NCBI RefSeq assembly: GCF_017591425.1
Contig: NW_024465421.1
Coordinates: 24,255,001-24,319,000 of the forward strand
DNA from: Ochotona curzoniae
Taxonomy: Eukaryota; Chordata; Mammalia; Lagomorpha; Ochotonidae
Length of the DNA: 64,000 nt
Direction of reading: 5' to 3'
The notes beneath the pieces are model-generated. The model did no database searches. It worked only from the letters and a program-made list of their open reading frames with translations, and was not told where the DNA came from. Shown here piece after piece: positions 1 through 11,900 of this stretch. A program made the position numbers and the translations under genes. Numbering within the stretch: the first letter of the stretch is position 1; every line of letters starts with the position of its first letter.

Positions 1-11
1 CCGCGTCTCAC

Positions 12-788
12 GTCGTCACTGAGCAGCTCCCGGTAGCAGCGGGGCGCAAACTCGTCCACCCACAGGTCGTGCTGGGCGTCCTGCTCGGCCGGCCGCTCCT
101 CGGGGGCCGCCCCGGGCCGGGCCTCTGCGCCTTCCTCCGCGGGCCCGGGGCTGCGGACGGGGTCCAGAGCCGTCAGGCGCCCCGTCCAGAGCAGAGGGCG
201 CCCCGCGGGAGGGAGCCGGTGTCCTTACCTGTGCAGGGCGTCCCGCTGCCGCCGCTGGAGATGACAGGGTCGGGGTCAGGCCGGCCCACGAGCACCCCAC
301 AAGCACCCCAGCCCCAGCCCGCACCCCACCTCGTGGTCGACTTGCTCCTTGAGGGAGGACAGGGGCAGCCCCAGCAGATCCAGCCGGCCGCCACCTCGCC
401 ACCGGACGTCGGGCAGGAGGCTCTGCAGGCGGGAGCGCGGTCACGCACAGCGGGGTGCCCGGCGTCCCGCCTCCACCCTCCGGGGTGCCCCGCGCCCCGC
501 ACGCACCGGGCCCTCCGCGGGGTCGGCTCGCAGCACCAGGAAGGCCCGGTGGCCGTCGGTGGACGTCACGGAGACGAAGTCCTGCAGGACCGGGGCCCGG
601 CGCAGCACGCGGCGGGGGGCCAGCTCCAGCCGGGGCCGCTTGGCGCCGGGCGCCCCGGAGAGCAGGTCGCCGCAGGCCTCCGGCCCTGCCGGCCCACCTT
701 CCCGCTCGGCCAGCACCTCCAGCTCGGCCGCGAACCGGCTGTGGAAGGTGTCCTCCGCGCCCCACGGCTCCCGCCCGTAGTCCTCCAT
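12..788 (-). CDS. CHTF18: CHTF18, 5' part (alternative clamp-loader subunit), runs off the left edge
   Basis: This is the N-terminal part of chromosome transmission fidelity factor 18, the large subunit of the CTF18-RFC clamp loader that acts with PCNA at replication forks and in sister-chromatid cohesion. Four coding exons read in phase on the minus strand: 788-507, 422-330, 254-229 and 150-12, each flanked by AG/GT. The start at 788 gives MEDYGREPWGAEDTFHSRFA, which matches the family start, and later residues include LQDFVSVTSTDGHRAFLVLRA and LWVDEFAPRCYRELLSDD, both recognised from the human protein. The Ser/Pro-rich spacer after the N-terminus is much shorter than I recall for human. The AAA+ ATPase core lies beyond the window. 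It is head-to-head with RPUSD1 across about 400 bp. Confidence 0.9.
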
Positions 789-1185
789 GCTGCCCGCGCG
801 TCCCAAACCGCCCGCGCCGTCGCCAATCAGCGGCCGGCGGCCCTCGCCATTGGTCGGCCGCCTGGGGGCGGGACCGAGTCATGGCTCGGTCCTCAGCCGC
901 CATTGGTCCTCCTTGCCGCCGGCCCGGGGCAAGAGGCGGGACAGGGGCGGGGAGGAAGTGCGGTGGCGTGCGCAGGCGCCGTGGTCGCAGCGGCGTCTGC
1001 CCGGGCGCCTGCCATTGGCCGGCGCAGCCGTCGGTCCGGGCGGTGCGCCGGGCCCGGGCGCTGCTCGGGGGTCTCCGGGCTGCTGGGTGCCGCGTCGGGG
1101 GCCGGGCATCCCCGAGGGTGAGGGGTGAGGGGCGCCCGCCCGGGGTGTGCGGGGGTAAGCTCCGAGCGGCCGTGGGCCGCGCGCC
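789..1185. promoter_or_regulatory. Bidirectional CpG-island promoter, CHTF18/RPUSD1
   Basis: This is the 397-bp gap between two divergent start codons. It is very GC-rich with frequent CpG and no TATA box. CCAAT-type motifs (ATTGG at 842, 903 and 1014 or their complements) recur, as is typical of shared housekeeping promoters. Divergence of these two genes is also seen in human. The transcription start sites are inferred, not seen. Confidence 0.65.
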
Positions 1186-2496
1186 ATGGAGCCGGGCAGC
1201 GTGGACAACCTGAGCGTCGTGTACCAGAGCAGAGACTTCCTGGTGGTGAACAAGCACTGGGACCTGCGCATCGACAGCAAGACCTGGCGGGAGACGCTGA
1301 CCCTACAGAAGCAGCTGCGGCACCGCTTCCCGGAGCTGGCCGACCCGGACACCTGCTACGGCTTCAGGTCCCGGGGCGCGGACACCTGCTCAGACAGGGG
1401 TCGGGGGCGCGGGGGGCGCGGACACCTGCTCGGACAGGGGGCCGCAGAGCGCTGCCACGTCCAACCGCATACCCCCCTCTCTCCCCCCGTGCAGGTTCTG
1501 CCATCAGCTGGACTTCTCCACCAGTGGGGCACTGTGTGTGGCCCTCAATAAGGCGGCAGCTGGCAGTGCCTACAGGTGCTTCAAGGAGCGGCGTGTCACC
1601 AAGGCCTACCTGGCTCTGGTGAGTCCCCGGGGTGGGGCATGGCGATCCCCCCGGGGGCCACTGGCAGCTGACTGAGCTACAGGACCCCGTGTCTGGCAGG
1701 TGCGGGGACACGTCCAGGAGAGCCAGGTGACCATCAGCCACGCCATCGGCAAGAACACCACGGAGGGCCGTGCCCACACCATGTGCATCGAAGGCACTGA
1801 AGGTTAGCTTCCCTGCTCTTGGCTGGGGTCAGGGTGGGAACAGCCCCCAGTGGGGCCCAGAGCCTTACCCCTGTCCGCTGCACCCTAGGCTGTGAGAACC
1901 CCAAGCCGAGCCTCACGGAGCTTGCACTCCTGGAGCACGGATCATATGCGGGAGACCCCGTGTCCAAGGTGCTGCTGAAGCCGCTGACGGGTACGTGCTG
2001 GGCAGGGCAGAAGGGGACACAAGACCGCCTCCACCTCCAGGCTCCCCTGGGGTGCTGTGAGCCGCCAGGGGCGTGTCCCTGTCTGAGCCCCCCACCATCC
2101 ACAGGCCGGACGCACCAGCTGCGTGTGCACTGCAGCGCCCTGGGCCACCCAGTCGTGGGCGACCTGACCTACGGGCAGGCTGGTGGCCGAGATGCCCAGC
2201 CCTTCCGCATGATGCTGCATGCCTTCTACCTGCGCATCCCCACCCGGGCCGAGCGCGTGGAAGCCTGCACGCCGGACCCCTTCCTGCCTACCCTGGATGC
2301 CTGCTGGAGCCCACACACCCTGCTACAGCCACTGGACCAACTTGTCAGGGCCCTGCGGGCCGCCCCTGACCCCGAGCCCATTGACAAGGACACCTGTGGA
2401 CCCCTGCCACCCCACCCCACGTCCCCTGAGACTGAGGCACAACGGGCCTCTTGCCTGCAGTGGCTGTCAGAGTGGACGCTGGAGCCTGGCCACTGA
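1186..2496 (+). CDS. RPUSD1: RPUSD1, RNA pseudouridylate synthase domain-containing protein 1
   Basis: This is a RluA/RsuA-type pseudouridine synthase domain protein that would isomerise uridine to pseudouridine in RNA; its substrate is poorly defined. Five exons join in phase: 1186-1367, 1495-1618, 1700-1802, 1889-1990 and 2105-2496, giving 300 residues (human is about 312). The start MEPGSVDNLSVVYQSRDFLV is the family start. Exon 2 carries FCHQLDFSTSGALCVALNK, the family catalytic-aspartate motif (HRLD in relatives, HQLD here). Exon 5 begins with GRTHQLRVHCSALGHPVVGD, the conserved motif that follows in this fold. The C-terminus LQWLSEWTLEPGH matches human. All junctions are GT-AG and no lesion is seen. 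Confidence 0.95.
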
Positions 2497-3100
2497 GGCG
2501 TGGGCCGGGGATATGCACACACAGCCGAGGCCTGGCCCGTTCAGCCATCCCCATTGTGGGCAGCTGCAGGCTGGTCAGCTCAGCAGCCAGGCCTGGGGAG
2601 GGTCCTGCAGGGCCAAGGACAGTATCCTTGTCCCGCCATCCCGGGACCAAGGGCCAGGCCAGGAGCCAGCCAAGCTGTCTCGGCTGAGCCCCAGGCAGCT
2701 GTGCCCCCACAGCGGTGCTGGCCAACTCCCTGGCTGGAGCCCCAGGCCCACAGGGTTCCTTCTCCGCTCAGGCCCCCCGGCCCACAGCCTGGCCAGCTCC
2801 TCTCCTGCTGCCCCTGTCTCGCTGGGACCCTTGGACCATGCCTGGCCAACCTTGTGCCTTCACTCCTGCTGGACTCTAACCAAGGCTCCTCTCACAGACA
2901 CCAAGCTGGGCCTGTGGGGGCTACCCAGGGCAGCTCTCACAGACCCTGAGCTGGGCCTGTGGGGGCTGTCTGGGGCTCCTGCTCCCTTGCAGCCACGGGT
3001 ATCCCCTAACCTTGGGTCTACTGCCCTTCTCCCTGGTCTGGCCGTGTCACCCCACTGTAGCTGAGCTGCACAGAATAAATGCTCCTGAACCAGCCCCAAA
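2497..3100 (+). other. RPUSD1 3'UTR with poly(A) signal
   Basis: This stretch follows the TGA and ends at an AATAAA at 3074-3079. It contains an imperfect two-copy tandem repeat (about 54 bp, roughly 2885-2990) based on the words CTGGGCCTGTGGGGGCT. No second gene is seen on either strand. Confidence 0.6.
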
Positions 3101-3489
3101 GGGGCCACAACCATGTCTGTCAGGTGTCTGGACACACAGCCCCTCCCCCGGGCATGAGCAGCCACTGCCAGAGGTGTGGACACACAGCTGGTCGCCGGGG
3201 CACCCCTCTGTGGCAGCCCCTCACCCCTGCCTGGCCCAGGACCACCCTCACCTTCCCTTCTGGGGGGCCAGAAGTCCCCGCATCAGGAATGGCAAGGGAA
3301 CAAGAGGCCACTTGGGGCAAGGACAGGGAGAACTTTTCTGCTTCAGGTCCCTGCTGAGGTCTCAACACCCCCACAGTGGGGGCAGCAGCAGGAAGGACCA
3401 AGGCAGAAATCGTGTTCCACTGTCTGTACACGTGCCTGCCTGGCCACAGCCATCACTGAGAGCCACCTCCTGGGGTCCACGGGAGCCTT

Positions 3490-3690
3490 CCACAGGGAGA
3501 AGACACACACGTGACCGTGGCACACACCAGGACTCATGTTTGAAACACACAGACACACGCGTGACCGTGCCCGCAACTCACACCAGGACTGATAGATCAG
3601 ACACACATGACTGTGGCACATGCCAGGACTGGTGGATGAAACGCGCACACACATGACTGCAACACGCACCAGGGCTGATCCCTGCTGGGA
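3490..3690. repeat. Short AC-rich minisatellite downstream of RPUSD1
   Basis: Imperfect tandem copies of a roughly 55-60 bp unit contain ACACACACGTGACCGTG, CACACCAGGACT and a following GAAACACA word, with substitutions between copies. The rest of 3100-4410 shows no gene-like signal; the long ORFs there are GC-composition artefacts. Confidence 0.6.
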
Positions 3691-4428
3691 GGGGTATGTG
3701 CGGGCAGTCTGCCAGCAGTGAGCTCAGCCGCCCTCCCTGGGGCTGGGAAGCAGGTGTCTGCTGGCCCTGGGCCCCCGGGAGACTGCGTCACGGGCCAGGC
3801 CCCTCCTCTGCGAGACTGCCTGGCAGGTGTCACTGCATAGGCGGGGCGGGAGTCACTGGCCCTGGCAAGGGGCTGAGCGAGGCCCCGGGCCCTGCCCAGC
3901 ACAGTGCCTGCCTCGCCCTGGCAAGGGTATAGACAGGGACCTGGGACGCTGCCCTGCCCCTGCCCGGGCTGACAGGCTGGTATCTCGGGACCACGTCCCG
4001 GTGATGGGCTAAGGAGCACCTGCCTGGAGGGGCTCAACTCAGGTGAGTGGGCACCCCCCGCCCCGGGCTCCACTCCCACCTTCTCCTGGGCCCCCTCCAG
4101 AGGGTCAGGGTGCAGGGTGGTGGCCAGTGTCCTGGAAGAAGCAGCAGGGCCCAGCAGCCTGCCAACAGCCCCGTCACCAGACATGGCTGGGGGAGGGAGA
4201 GCCGGGTTCCCACACCCCGTGACAGAGCACAGGTCTCTCTGTCCCATGATGAGGAGAGCAGGGGCTCCTCCCATCCCGTGGTGGGCAGAGGGAGTACCGG
4301 GCCCCCCCCACACACCTTGTGCTTTGGGTCCCAAAGGCAGGGACGCAGCTGCAGCTGGAGCTCAGGCTAGTGCCTCGCACATCCCTGCACCCCTCTCCCT
4401 GCTCTCCTCCCCAGCTGCCTCAGCCAGG

Positions 4429-7400
4429 ATGACCAGCACACACCGCACAACCAGGGGCCCCAGAGCCGGTGAGGACATCCACAGAGGGGGTGCCCTCTGC
4501 CCACACCCCAGGTTGTGGGACCAGGCACCTGCCCAAGGAACTCACCATGCCGGGAGGGGCGACCAGGGCCAGAGAAGGGCAGTGTGGGCTACTGCAGACA
4601 GGACTTGGGAGGGTCAGCCCCTTTGGTGGGCTCGAGTGCCAGGAGGCTGTGGATGGAGGGAAGGGGCCAGGCACCATGCACCATCATGTGGGTACCGTTA
4701 GGCCTGCCAGCACCCAGCACCTCCGCCACAAGCGTTGATGCCTCTAGACACCGGGTCTCGCCCACCTGCAGGAGACACTGGCTGGGTGTCCTGGGCTGGC
4801 CCCACACAGATCCCTGGACCTTCCTGCGTGTGCCGCAGCCAAGGCCCCCAACCCGCTCTACCGCAGGCCTCGCCCTCCTGTTATGCCTGGCAGCTCGAGG
4901 AGCACCTCCCCAGCCCAGGGGCTTCTCCCAGGACCAGGATGCCAGTGAGGTTGGCCTGTGGGCCAGGTGAGTGCTGGCCTCCCGGGGACCTGGCCACCTC
5001 ACATCACCCAGGGCACCAGTGACCACTTGGGGGCTGGAGCCGCAACTGGGCCGGATGTGCTGGAGGAGGCCACACCTCAGCCCAGCCTGGCACCCTCGGG
5101 TTTCCCCACAGCCCAAGATGGGGCACCACAGAGGAAGGGCAGCTAGCCCGGGCACTTTCTGTTGCTGAGCCCTCATCTCCTTCCTTAGGGTTGGTGGTCA
5201 GCCAGGCAGGGCCCGGGTCCACAGACTGGGCTGAGGTCACGCAGGCTGCACCCTGGGCAGCAGCAATTGGACCCACAGGGCCTTGAACAACCCCAGCTGA
5301 GAGCCTAGCCCCAGCAGGCAGCTCTCCAAAGGCACGGGCACTGATCAGGTGGCCAGTCCCAAATAGGCTGGCACTGCCTGCTGCCTGCCCCTGCTGAGCG
5401 CGGCTGCCTCTGAGCTGGCCCCAGGCCCTCATGACTACCTCTCGGCCATCCAGGGCCAACACTTCAGTCCTGCAGGCCTTCTGGTGCCCACCTGCCCGCC
5501 CAATGCCCCGGGACCAGCTCTCGGCCTTCATCAGGAACCTGAGCTCGCAGCAGGTGGCCCTCAGGGCCTGGCAGGTAGGCCTTGCAGCAGGCATAGTGCC
5601 ATGCAGGCCCCACCCGTGCCGGTCTGGCCCACCTGCCCATACCCAAGCCTTGTCGCCAGTGGTGTCCACCTTGCCCTGCCTGCCAGCCAGACCGCCCCCC
5701 CATGTCTGGAGCACAGTGCCCGGTGCTCACCGCCCTCCCCCCGCCCCGGGAGTTCTCTGGGCTCGGGGCTCTTGTGAGGGGCTGGGTAGGTGCTGTGGGT
5801 GCCTGGCCTGAGGAGCTCAGGGGGAGCTGGGCAGGTCCATTTGGAGGCCCAAGGCTTTGCCAAGGCAAGTCTGACTGGACAGGGAGTAACTGACCACTGC
5901 CCTCCCAGCTCAGCTGTTTGGCCAACCTGGCTGCCCAGCAGCATCTCCAGGGTGACTTCCAGCTCCACCCCCCCGACCTCCTGCTCTTCTACAAGTAAGC
6001 AACCCCCCTTTGCCCTCACACCAGGGCCACCCGAGGGCAGCAGGCCTGAGGGGGCAGCGGGCTGGGTGTGGCCCTGACACTCCGGCCCCCCTGCAGCCTG
6101 GACCAGGTAAGGGACACCGACTGCCGGGCCTTCACTAGCCGTGCTACCCAGGGGCACATGGAGCTGCTGACCAACCTGCCTGACCAGAGGGCTGCCCTAC
6201 AGCACACGGCCTGGGCCTGCCTGGTAGGTGCCTCTGCAGGCCGGGCTGGGCTGGGTCAGGCCAGGCAGTGAGGCCTGGTTCCCCTAGTGCTAACCGGCCA
6301 CCCCTGCAGGGGGGACCCCACCTGCAGCTCAGCGCCTCAGACCTGGAGGTCCTTGGGGTGCTAGTGTGTGACATGGACGCGTCCAGCATTGCAGCTGCAG
6401 ACTCCCAAGTGCTCGAGAACCTGGGCCACTGCCCACAGCTGACCACCGCCCAGAGGGTCGCCCTCAACAGCCTGCTGGCCGCTGGGAACACCTCCCTTGG
6501 GTGAGGACCCTGACACATAGCCCTGCAACCTGTGGGTGCCAGCGGTCACTGGGGCGGGGGCAGGTGGGCTCTGGGGTCTGGGATGCTGCCCTGGACTCCA
6601 ACACGGTCCCAATTCCTTCTCCCAGGCCTCCTGGCTCCTGGGACCTGGAGGGGTTGCAGGCGTTGGGACCCCTGGCCACCTATATCAACCCCCACCTGTG
6701 GATGCAGGTGCCAGAGGTAGGACAGTGCCTGGGGTGGAGAGCAGGCCTGAGTGCGGCAGCCAGCATTGGTCCAAGGACATTGTGGGGCAGGGGCCTCAGC
6801 GATACCAGCAAGCTGCTTGCCAGGCGGCCAGCCTGGACTTCTTCCGCAGTGTGGTAGCCATGTGCCGGGAAGGCCAGCTCAGCCAGCGCGAGGCCAGGCG
6901 CTTTGTCACCAGCTTCCTGGAGTCCAAGGCCACGCTGGTTTCCACCAGGCCCAAGCGGGACACAGGTCAGCGTGGCCTCGTGGACATGGGGGTGCCCTGG
7001 GCCAGCGTCTTCCTGGGAGGGCCAGCAAGGTCAGCAGCCAGGCAGGAGCTGCTCACCTCACTGGCCACACTTGCCCAGGGAGGACCTGCGTGGGCGGCAA
7101 GGTCACGGCAGCCACACTGCGGGACGACCTCTTCCTGGTGCGCTACAACTGCACGCAGCTAGAGTCCTGCCTGGACAGCGGGGTGCTCAAGGCGCACCTG
7201 GACCCCCTGCTGCAGCAGCCCCTGCCCGCCGAGTGCCAGCGAGTCGTCAAGACCAAGCTCACCCAGGTGCCTAGGGGGCACAGGGCAGGGCCTGCACAGG
7301 ACTGACCCCGGCACCCAGGTCTATGGGGTGGGGGAGGTGCAGCGCAGAGCCGGGACAGGGCCTGACCCCGCCCTGCCTGCCCGCCCAGGTCTACCCTGGG

Positions 7401-8769
7401 GGCGTGCCCGAGGACCAGCTGCGCAGCATCACCTCACTGGTCTACCTCTACTCCGCGGCCGAGATCAGCCAATGGAACATCACTTCCGGGGCCACAGTGC
7501 TGGCCCTGCTAGCCTCTGACGTGGCCCTGGAAAATCAGACTGAGGTGTGGGCCCTGGCCGGGGCGGGTGGATGGCAGACAGCCTAGGCCCTGCTGACCCC
7601 ACCCTGCCCCCAGGCTGTCCTGCAGAAGTTCCTGGACCACAACGGCACGGTCACTGGTGCCCTGCTGGTGGCCATTGGGGGCTCTCGCCTGTGCTGGATG
7701 AGCCCGCAGCAGATCCAGGCCATCCGGCCCTCAGAGCTCCGGTAAGTCGCTGGGAACCCCACCCCCCAAGGGGCCACACAGGGAGTGGAGGCTGGGGAGG
7801 GTCTGTCCTGCCTGGGGCAGGAGTGTGCAGCCCCTGAACCCTTCTCCAGGCTGGCCGGGGCCCTGGACGTGTCTCGCTGCCCACAGAGCCACAAGAACCT
7901 GCTCTTCGCCAAGGCCCGTGAAGCCTTCGGTAGCATGAGGACCACCACCGCTGCCTACTACCACTCCATGCGCCCCTACCTCGGTGAGCCGAGCCCCCTC
8001 CCCTACTCCGCCCTGTCCCCCAGGAGCCCCAGGCCCTCCCCTTACCCCTGCCCTCTAGGAGGCGCCCCCGTGGAGGAGCTGCAGCACCTGGCTCAGGCCA
8101 ATGTGTCCATGGACATTGACACCTTCACCAACTTGAACCCCAGCGTGCTGCAGGTGGGTGGGGCAGTGCAGGGGAGGGAGGGGCTGGTCTGCAGACCCCT
8201 CTGTGCTGCTGCCCTCCCCCCTCACAGAGTCTCAGCGTCAGCAACGTGACCACGCTGCTGGGGCAGAACGTGGGGGACCTGCAGAAGGCCCGCAGCCACC
8301 CGGCCATCCGTTCCTGGCTTGGCAGCCTCAACAGTTCGGCACTGTACAAGCTGGACCTGGCCCTGGGCACCAGCAGCCTCAAGGGCTCCACAGGCACAGC
8401 CTATGGGCTCCCTGACACCACCTCCCCGACGCACCATTCCTCAGGCCTGCTGGGGAGCCACATCGCGGCCCCCACCTCGGGTACAGGCTCACCCTGTGGA
8501 CACTCATACTGTCACGGCAGTCAGGGCTCTGGGGTTTCCTGGCCCCAGCTTCTGGGAGGTGGGGAGTCGCTTCCAGCGCAGGGCTGAAGCTGTGCCCCGT
8601 CCCTCCCGCAGGCAGCCCGCGAGCCTGCGTGGGGCGTCTGCTGCTGGCTGCAGCCCTGCCCTCCGGCCTCCTGTGGCTGCTGTGGCTCGGTGTCTACAGA
8701 ACAGCACAGCTTCCACAGTCTGCCCAGAGGAACGCCTGCATCGGGGTGTGGTGCCCCCTCCCTGAATAA
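4429..8769 (+). CDS. MSLNL: MSLNL, mesothelin-like protein
   Basis: This is a member of the mesothelin/stereocilin/otoancorin superfamily of cell-surface glycoproteins; the function of MSLNL itself is unknown. I can chain 15 coding exons in phase: 4429-4468, 4867-4966, 5454-5574, 5909-5994, 6097-6223, 6310-6500, 6626-6716, 6824-6965, 7079-7266, 7389-7544, 7614-7741, 7850-7983, 8059-8153, 8228-8480 and 8612-8769. These give about 669 residues. A signal peptide (GLALLLCLAARGAPP) spans exons 1-2. Family landmarks include LQGDFQLHPPDLLLFYN, QVYPGGVPEDQLRS, ISQWNITSG and VSMDIDTFTNLNPSVLQ. The last exon encodes a hydrophobic segment (LLWLLWLGVY) fitting a membrane or GPI-type tail. The gene is tail-to-tail with MSLN as in human. 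The start exon is inferred from phase and signal-peptide logic. Confidence 0.87.
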
Positions 8770-8770
8770 A
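8765..8770 (+). other. MSLNL poly(A) signal overlapping the stop codon
   Basis: AATAAA begins one base before the TAA stop at 8767-8769, so termination codon and hexamer share bases. The 3'UTR would be only the 10-30 nt before cleavage. Confidence 0.7.
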
Positions 8771-8925
8771 GTCAAGATTTTCTAACCGCAGTCTTTGCTC
8801 CAGGCCTGAGTGGCCACCCTCCACCTGCACCCTCGGGGGTCTGGTCAAGCCCAGCCTTGGGTGCCACCCATGCCGTGTCTAGAGGTCCCGGAGGGGCTGA
8901 TGAGTGCTGTAGGCTTAGGACGCTG

Positions 8926-8931
8926 TTTATT
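8926..8931 (-). other. MSLN poly(A) signal
   Basis: TTTATT on the plus strand reads AATAAA on the minus strand, 65 nt past the MSLN stop codon. It lies about 160 bp from the opposing MSLNL signal, so the two 3' ends nearly touch. Confidence 0.7.
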
Positions 8932-8995
8932 TAACTCACATCCCCGCAGGGCTGGGCAGGGCGCACGGGGCTCTGGGGCGCCCAGGACACTGTCC

Positions 8996-11900
8996 TCAGC
9001 GGGAGGGCAGGGTCAGGAGCAGAGGCACCATGGTGGCCAGCAGCTGTCCAGGACAGAGGCGTGGCGCCCCGGAGTGGGTCTCTGTAGAGAGCGGGACTCA
9101 GACCACGGCCTCCCCTCACCCCAGGCCCGCCCCTGCCGCCTGCACCCACCTTGGAGAGTGAGGTCCAGGAGCAGGTAGCCACTGGGGACACCCCCGAGGA
9201 GCCCCAACTGCAACGTGTCCAGATCCTCCTGTAGCTGCCGGCAGATCCAGTCCCGCACTGGGCTTCTGTGCGCCTCGGACTTGAGATCCACCACGTGTGG
9301 GCCCAAGAGGCTCTGCACTTCAGCCACGGTCAGGGGCTGGGGACCAGCCAGGGCAGCGGTCAGGTCCCGGCCCTGCCCACCGCCCGAGGCCCCGCCTACC
9401 GCCCCTCCCCCTTACCACCAGGGCCTCCACACGCAGCTTCCTGAACGTGGCTATGTCCACGCTCACGTTCCGCCAAATGAGAGCCCGCAGGTCATCCGTG
9501 GAGGCCCCACCTGGCATGGGGAGAGGTGCCCCACGTGGGAGACCCCACAGCACACCATCCCTACCGCCAGCACAGTGATCCCCCAGCGCCCTGCAGGGTG
9601 GGACACAACCCCTCACCCAGGAAGGACTGGATCTTCTCAGTGTACCCCGGCCCACTGGCATTGCGAAAGGCCAAGAGGGCTTTCGGATAGAGGACGGCCA
9701 GCTGCTGCGGGCTGCAGGTGTCCAGGTCCTGGGGTCCAACTGACTCCACAGCGCTGGGCGGCAGGTGTACCAGTTGTTCAGGGCTGAGCACACACAGGTA
9801 CAAGGGCCGGAAGCCAGCCAGCGCATCCAGGACCTCCTGGTCCAGCCAGTTCCGTCCCATCATGTAGCGGAAGATCAGGGCAGCCACCTGCAGAAGAGAG
9901 GCTACTGTGGTGCCAGAGACAGTGCCAGACGCACAGCCCACGGCCCCAGCCCTGCACAGCCTCACGACCGGCCCGCCACAGTGCCAGACGCACAGGCCTT
10001 GGCCGGCAGTCACCTGAGCGTCTAGCCTCCGACCCCTGCTGGCTCGGAGCAGGGCCGTCACTGTGTCCACCGAGGTAACGTTCCACTTGTGGATGTCCTC
10101 CAGGCTCATGGCAAGGAAGAAGTGGCCCAAGCGCCTGGTCAGGGACTCAGGGTAGCCCTGTGGGTAGGACTGCAGAGGAAGTGACAATGAAGGCCACACA
10201 GGGACGGGGATGCCCAGCTCTGGCCACCCACCTCGTCCAGCCTGCGTTTCAGGATGTCTAGCTGCTGGTAGGTGAAGGGGATGGAGTTCACGCGGTCCAT
10301 CTGGGCGGCCAGCAGGCGCCCATCCACGCAGACTTCCAGCTCCCAGTCGGCATAGAAGAACAGATTTTCGTCCACTACCGCAGGCTTCCGTCCCGGGGGG
10401 CAGGCGGCCTCTGCCGGGCCAGGAGCCAGTTTTCTCTCCGCCACGCCCCTCTCCCTCCTCGCCCGGGGCCTCAGGTCCCCTTCGTGGCCTGGGGTGATCC
10501 CCCACCCTGGGGCCCACCCCTGCCCGGTGTGGTGGACCTGGGCCTCACTCTGCGTGTCTCGCCGGAGCCTGGGGTGGACCATGGTCAGCTGAGCCTGCTT
10601 CCAGTCTGGGCCCAGGAAGGCAGGATGCAGCCTGGTCCCGAGGACCCCCTGTACAGAGAAGGGCCTGCCGAGCTTCAGGTCAGGCTTGCTGAGGAGCCCG
10701 AGCAGAACCACCCAGCACAACCAGCGTGGAGACAGACCATGTGGGTGGGGCAAGGTGCTGCTGCCCCAAGACGGGGATTCCTGTGAAGAACCCAACTCTA
10801 GCCCCAGCCCTCAGGGGTACTGTGGCTGATGCCCGCACTAGTCCCGGACCTTCCGCCTGCACAGCTACTATGGTCCATGGCCCCCGGGAGGCCTCTAGCC
10901 TCGACAGGACCAGCTTGGCCAAGCCAGCCTCAAAGCACCCAGGGAGCTCACAAGCTAGGCTTCCCAGACCCCACAGGTCAGCTCGTTCACCCAAGACCCC
11001 CACAGCCTGCAACACGCAGGCACCAGCACCTCCGGGGGCTCCTCACCCCGTGTCCAGCTGGCCCAGCTCTTACCCTGCAGGCTAGAGCCACGGACAGCAG
11101 CCGCTGCCTCTTGGCTGCCGTGCTCAGGAGCACGTCCATGTTGGCCTGGGCGAGGCGGGACAGGAAGCTGGCACAGGCTTGGGGCCCGGGGCCCATGGTC
11201 GAGCTGCAGACAGAGGTTGCTGGAGACTGCCACCCGCCACAGCCCGCACCCATGATCCCATGGGACAGTGGACACAGGGCCAAGTCAAGGACATGCAGCA
11301 GGTCCAGGAAGGTGTCCACGTCCTTGGGGACTCCAAGCTCTGTCCAGCGATGCGTCAGCGCAGCTGCCAAAAGCCTGGATACCCATCCAGAACGGGTACT
11401 GCCCCAGGAGACAGGTCAGGATCCCCACCCCCCCACATCTCCCAGCTTGTGCCCACAGATATCCCTAAAGGAGAAGTGTCTGTGGTTGTCCCCCATCCAG
11501 GTCCCAGGCCGTCCCCACACCCCTGCTGGATCACCCCAGGGCTCCGGGGGCCAGTGAACCAGTTGCAGCACAGTCACCTGTGCTGGGCGGGCTGGGCCCA
11601 GGGGTCAGCAGGCGTGCATGGAGAACTGTGGCAAGGCTGCTGGCCAGTCCTCCTGGAAGCGGGCCCCTGGGCTGACCTGGCACAGCTGTGGCATTCCTCT
11701 GCCTCAGGACCATGGCCAGCTGCCGGACATACCCCTTGCTTAGACCCGACAGGGCCATGCATGTGAGGTAGAGGAGGGGCCTGGGAAGAGGCTGGCCAGA
11801 GTAGGGGGCAGAACTGTGCACCTGGGTCACCCCCTACCCAGCCCGGGGTCTAGGTGGCACAGAGGACCGGAGCCACAGTACCCTGCAAGGGGCAGACCTG

